64,000 nucleotides of DNA from Pseudomonas sp. 102515. GTDB lineage: Bacteria; Pseudomonadota; Gammaproteobacteria; Pseudomonadales; Pseudomonadaceae. Of the stretch, positions 63,090 through 64,000 are shown piece after piece. Position 1 is the first letter of the stretch; each line of letters opens with the position of its first letter. Below the pieces are notes generated by a model that worked only from the letters and a program-made list of their open reading frames with translations, was not told the origin of the DNA and searched no databases. The translations under genes were made by a program, and so were the position numbers. Location: positions 744,001 through 808,000 of the forward strand of contig NZ_JAVHTY010000001.1 of NCBI RefSeq assembly GCF_031085165.1. The letters are read 5' to 3'.

Positions 63090-64000
63090 GCGCGCCGGCG
63101 CTGCGCCTGGGCGACCTTTCCACCGGCTTCGTGCTGGCGCTGGCAGCGGCCGTCGACCAGCGGGGCGCCGATGCCGCCAGTCTGCTGGCGCGCTTCGGCC
63201 TGACCGCGGCGCGGCTGGCCGAGCCCGGCGGACGGTTGTCGATTCCCCACTACATGCGCCTGGGCCATGCCGCCCTGGAGCTGACGGACGATCCGGCGCT
63301 GGGCCTGGCCATGGGCCGGGCGATGCGACCGGCCTTTCTCGGCCTCGCCGGCATCACCGTGGGCCAGGCGCCGGACGTGCGCCACGCCGCCGAGACGCTG
63401 CTCAGCCTGGAGCCGCTCTATGGCCGCAACTATCGGGGCCAGTCGCGCTATGCCGCCCAGGGCCGCGACGCCTGGCTGCACTTCTATAGCATCAGCCCCT
63501 ACAACGGCTACAACCGCTTCGTGGTGGACGTGGTGCTCAGCGCCTGGTTGGCACTGCTGGGCACGGTGGCCGGGCGAGCGCTACGACCGCGGCGCGTCCT
63601 CATCGAATATCCCGCGCCGGCGGACCTGGCGCCCTACGAGGCCGCCTTCGGCTGCCCGGTGGAATTCGGCGCCGCCGAGAATGCCCTGCTGCTCGATGCC
63701 GCGACCCTGGCCCTGCCCGGGCCCGAGCACTGCCCGGCCACCTGGCGCCAGCTGCTGGCGCTGAGCGAAGCCGAGCATGGTCGGCTGACCCGCACCCGTG
63801 GACTTACCGAGCGGGTGGTCGAGGTCATGGGGCCGCTGTTGCGGCATGGCGAGCCGACGCTGGAACAGATCGCCACCCGGCTGCGCCTGCCCTCCTGGAC
63901 GCTCAGGCGCAAGCTGGCCGAGGAAGGCACCCAGTACCGTACCCTGCTCAACCTGACCCGCCGCGACCTGGCGCTGGCCTATATCCGCGACACCGAGGCC
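63086..64000 (+). CDS. AraC-family transcriptional regulator, 3' end beyond window
   Basis: 305 residues are visible and the frame is still open at the last base. The N-terminal part (about 10-200) matches the arabinose-binding-like domain of OruR/ArgR-type AraC regulators (LLARFGLTAARLAEPGGRLSIPHY, GLAGITVGQAPDVRHAAETL). The DNA-binding HTH begins near PTLEQIATRLRLPSWTLRRKLAEEG and continues TQYRTLLNLTRRDLALAYI, where it is cut. The target genes are probably local: the nitrilase-like gene with which it overlaps, or fadH. The inducer is unknown. Confidence 0.85.
   Translation, partial: MSAPALRLGDLSTGFVLALAAAVDQRGADAASLLARFGLTAARLAEPGGRLSIPHYMRLGHAALELTDDPALGLAMGRAMRPAFLGLAGITVGQAPDVRHAAETLLSLEPLYGRNYRGQSRYAAQGRDAWLHFYSISPYNGYNRFVVDVVLSAWLALLGTVAGRALRPRRVLIEYPAPADLAPYEAAFGCPVEFGAAENALLLDAATLALPGPEHCPATWRQLLALSEAEHGRLTRTRGLTERVVEVMGPLLRHGEPTLEQIATRLRLPSWTLRRKLAEEGTQYRTLLNLTRRDLALAYIRDTEA

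Noticed and set aside
1-64000. CRISPR arrays, tRNA/rRNA genes, prophage, attachment sites
   Set aside because: No spaced direct-repeat array, cloverleaf-like sequence, integrase or phage gene was seen on either strand.

Overview
The window is chromosomal DNA from a high-GC gammaproteobacterium, almost certainly a Pseudomonas. The evidence is the fused nuoCD gene inside a complete 13-gene nuo operon, the aotJ-aotQ-aotM-(deacylase)-aotP order, and the rhomboid / phosphoesterase / nadK / DUF1853 / fadH / nitrilase-like / AraC neighbourhood, all of which match gene orders I recall from P. aeruginosa. A P. oryzihabitans-like species is possible, but that is a guess. There is no prophage, IS transposase gene, CRISPR array, rRNA or tRNA.

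Layout. 1-2355: end of a ribosomal oxygenase gene and two small genes. 2356-17541: nuoA-N (respiratory complex I), preceded by an AT-rich control region with a sigma-70-like promoter, a Fur-box-like inverted repeat and a perfect operator-like palindrome. 17597-17738: a MITE-like repeat. 17825-19858: a secreted M13 peptidase. 19932-27393: a nitrate-assimilation block: a PP2C phosphatase/Ser-Thr kinase fusion, a NIT-ANTAR antiterminator (NasR type), the nitrate ABC transporter nrtA-nrtB-nrtD (with a fold-back repeat between nrtB and nrtD), and cobA for siroheme. 27454-31723: an exonuclease / ATP-dependent DNA ligase pair and two membrane proteins. 32200-36478: the arginine/ornithine transporter operon aotJQM-deacylase-aotP. 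36479-37876: a small basic ORF with a possible attenuated leader RNA, then a TorF-type porin. 37914-44661: full-length Lhr helicase, a hydroxyacid dehydrogenase and a LamB-type porin. 44761-47010: egtB-egtD (ergothioneine). 47125-53578: an EAL phosphodiesterase, a DEAD-box helicase, prmB, a pyruvate-oxidase-like enzyme and a small membrane protein. 53579-64000: rhomboid, phosphoesterase, nadK, DUF1853, a PLP enzyme, a coiled-coil protein, fadH, a cysteine-less nitrilase-fold protein, and the start of an AraC-family regulator.

The most interesting signal is RNA-based. The cobA leader contains two consecutive hairpins with hexanucleotide loops carrying A at position 1 and G at position 4. The second is mutually exclusive with an intrinsic terminator ending in eight T. 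This is the architecture bound by ANTAR proteins, and an ANTAR protein is encoded about 4 kb upstream. The nrtA leader carries a related but less canonical second hairpin overlapping its own terminator. The transporter and the siroheme gene therefore look like separate transcription units controlled in trans by the same nitrate-sensing antiterminator.

Many long open frames antisense to the nuo, lhr and other GC-rich genes were judged to be shadows and left out. Starts were moved downstream where a Shine-Dalgarno site or the family N-terminus supported it.
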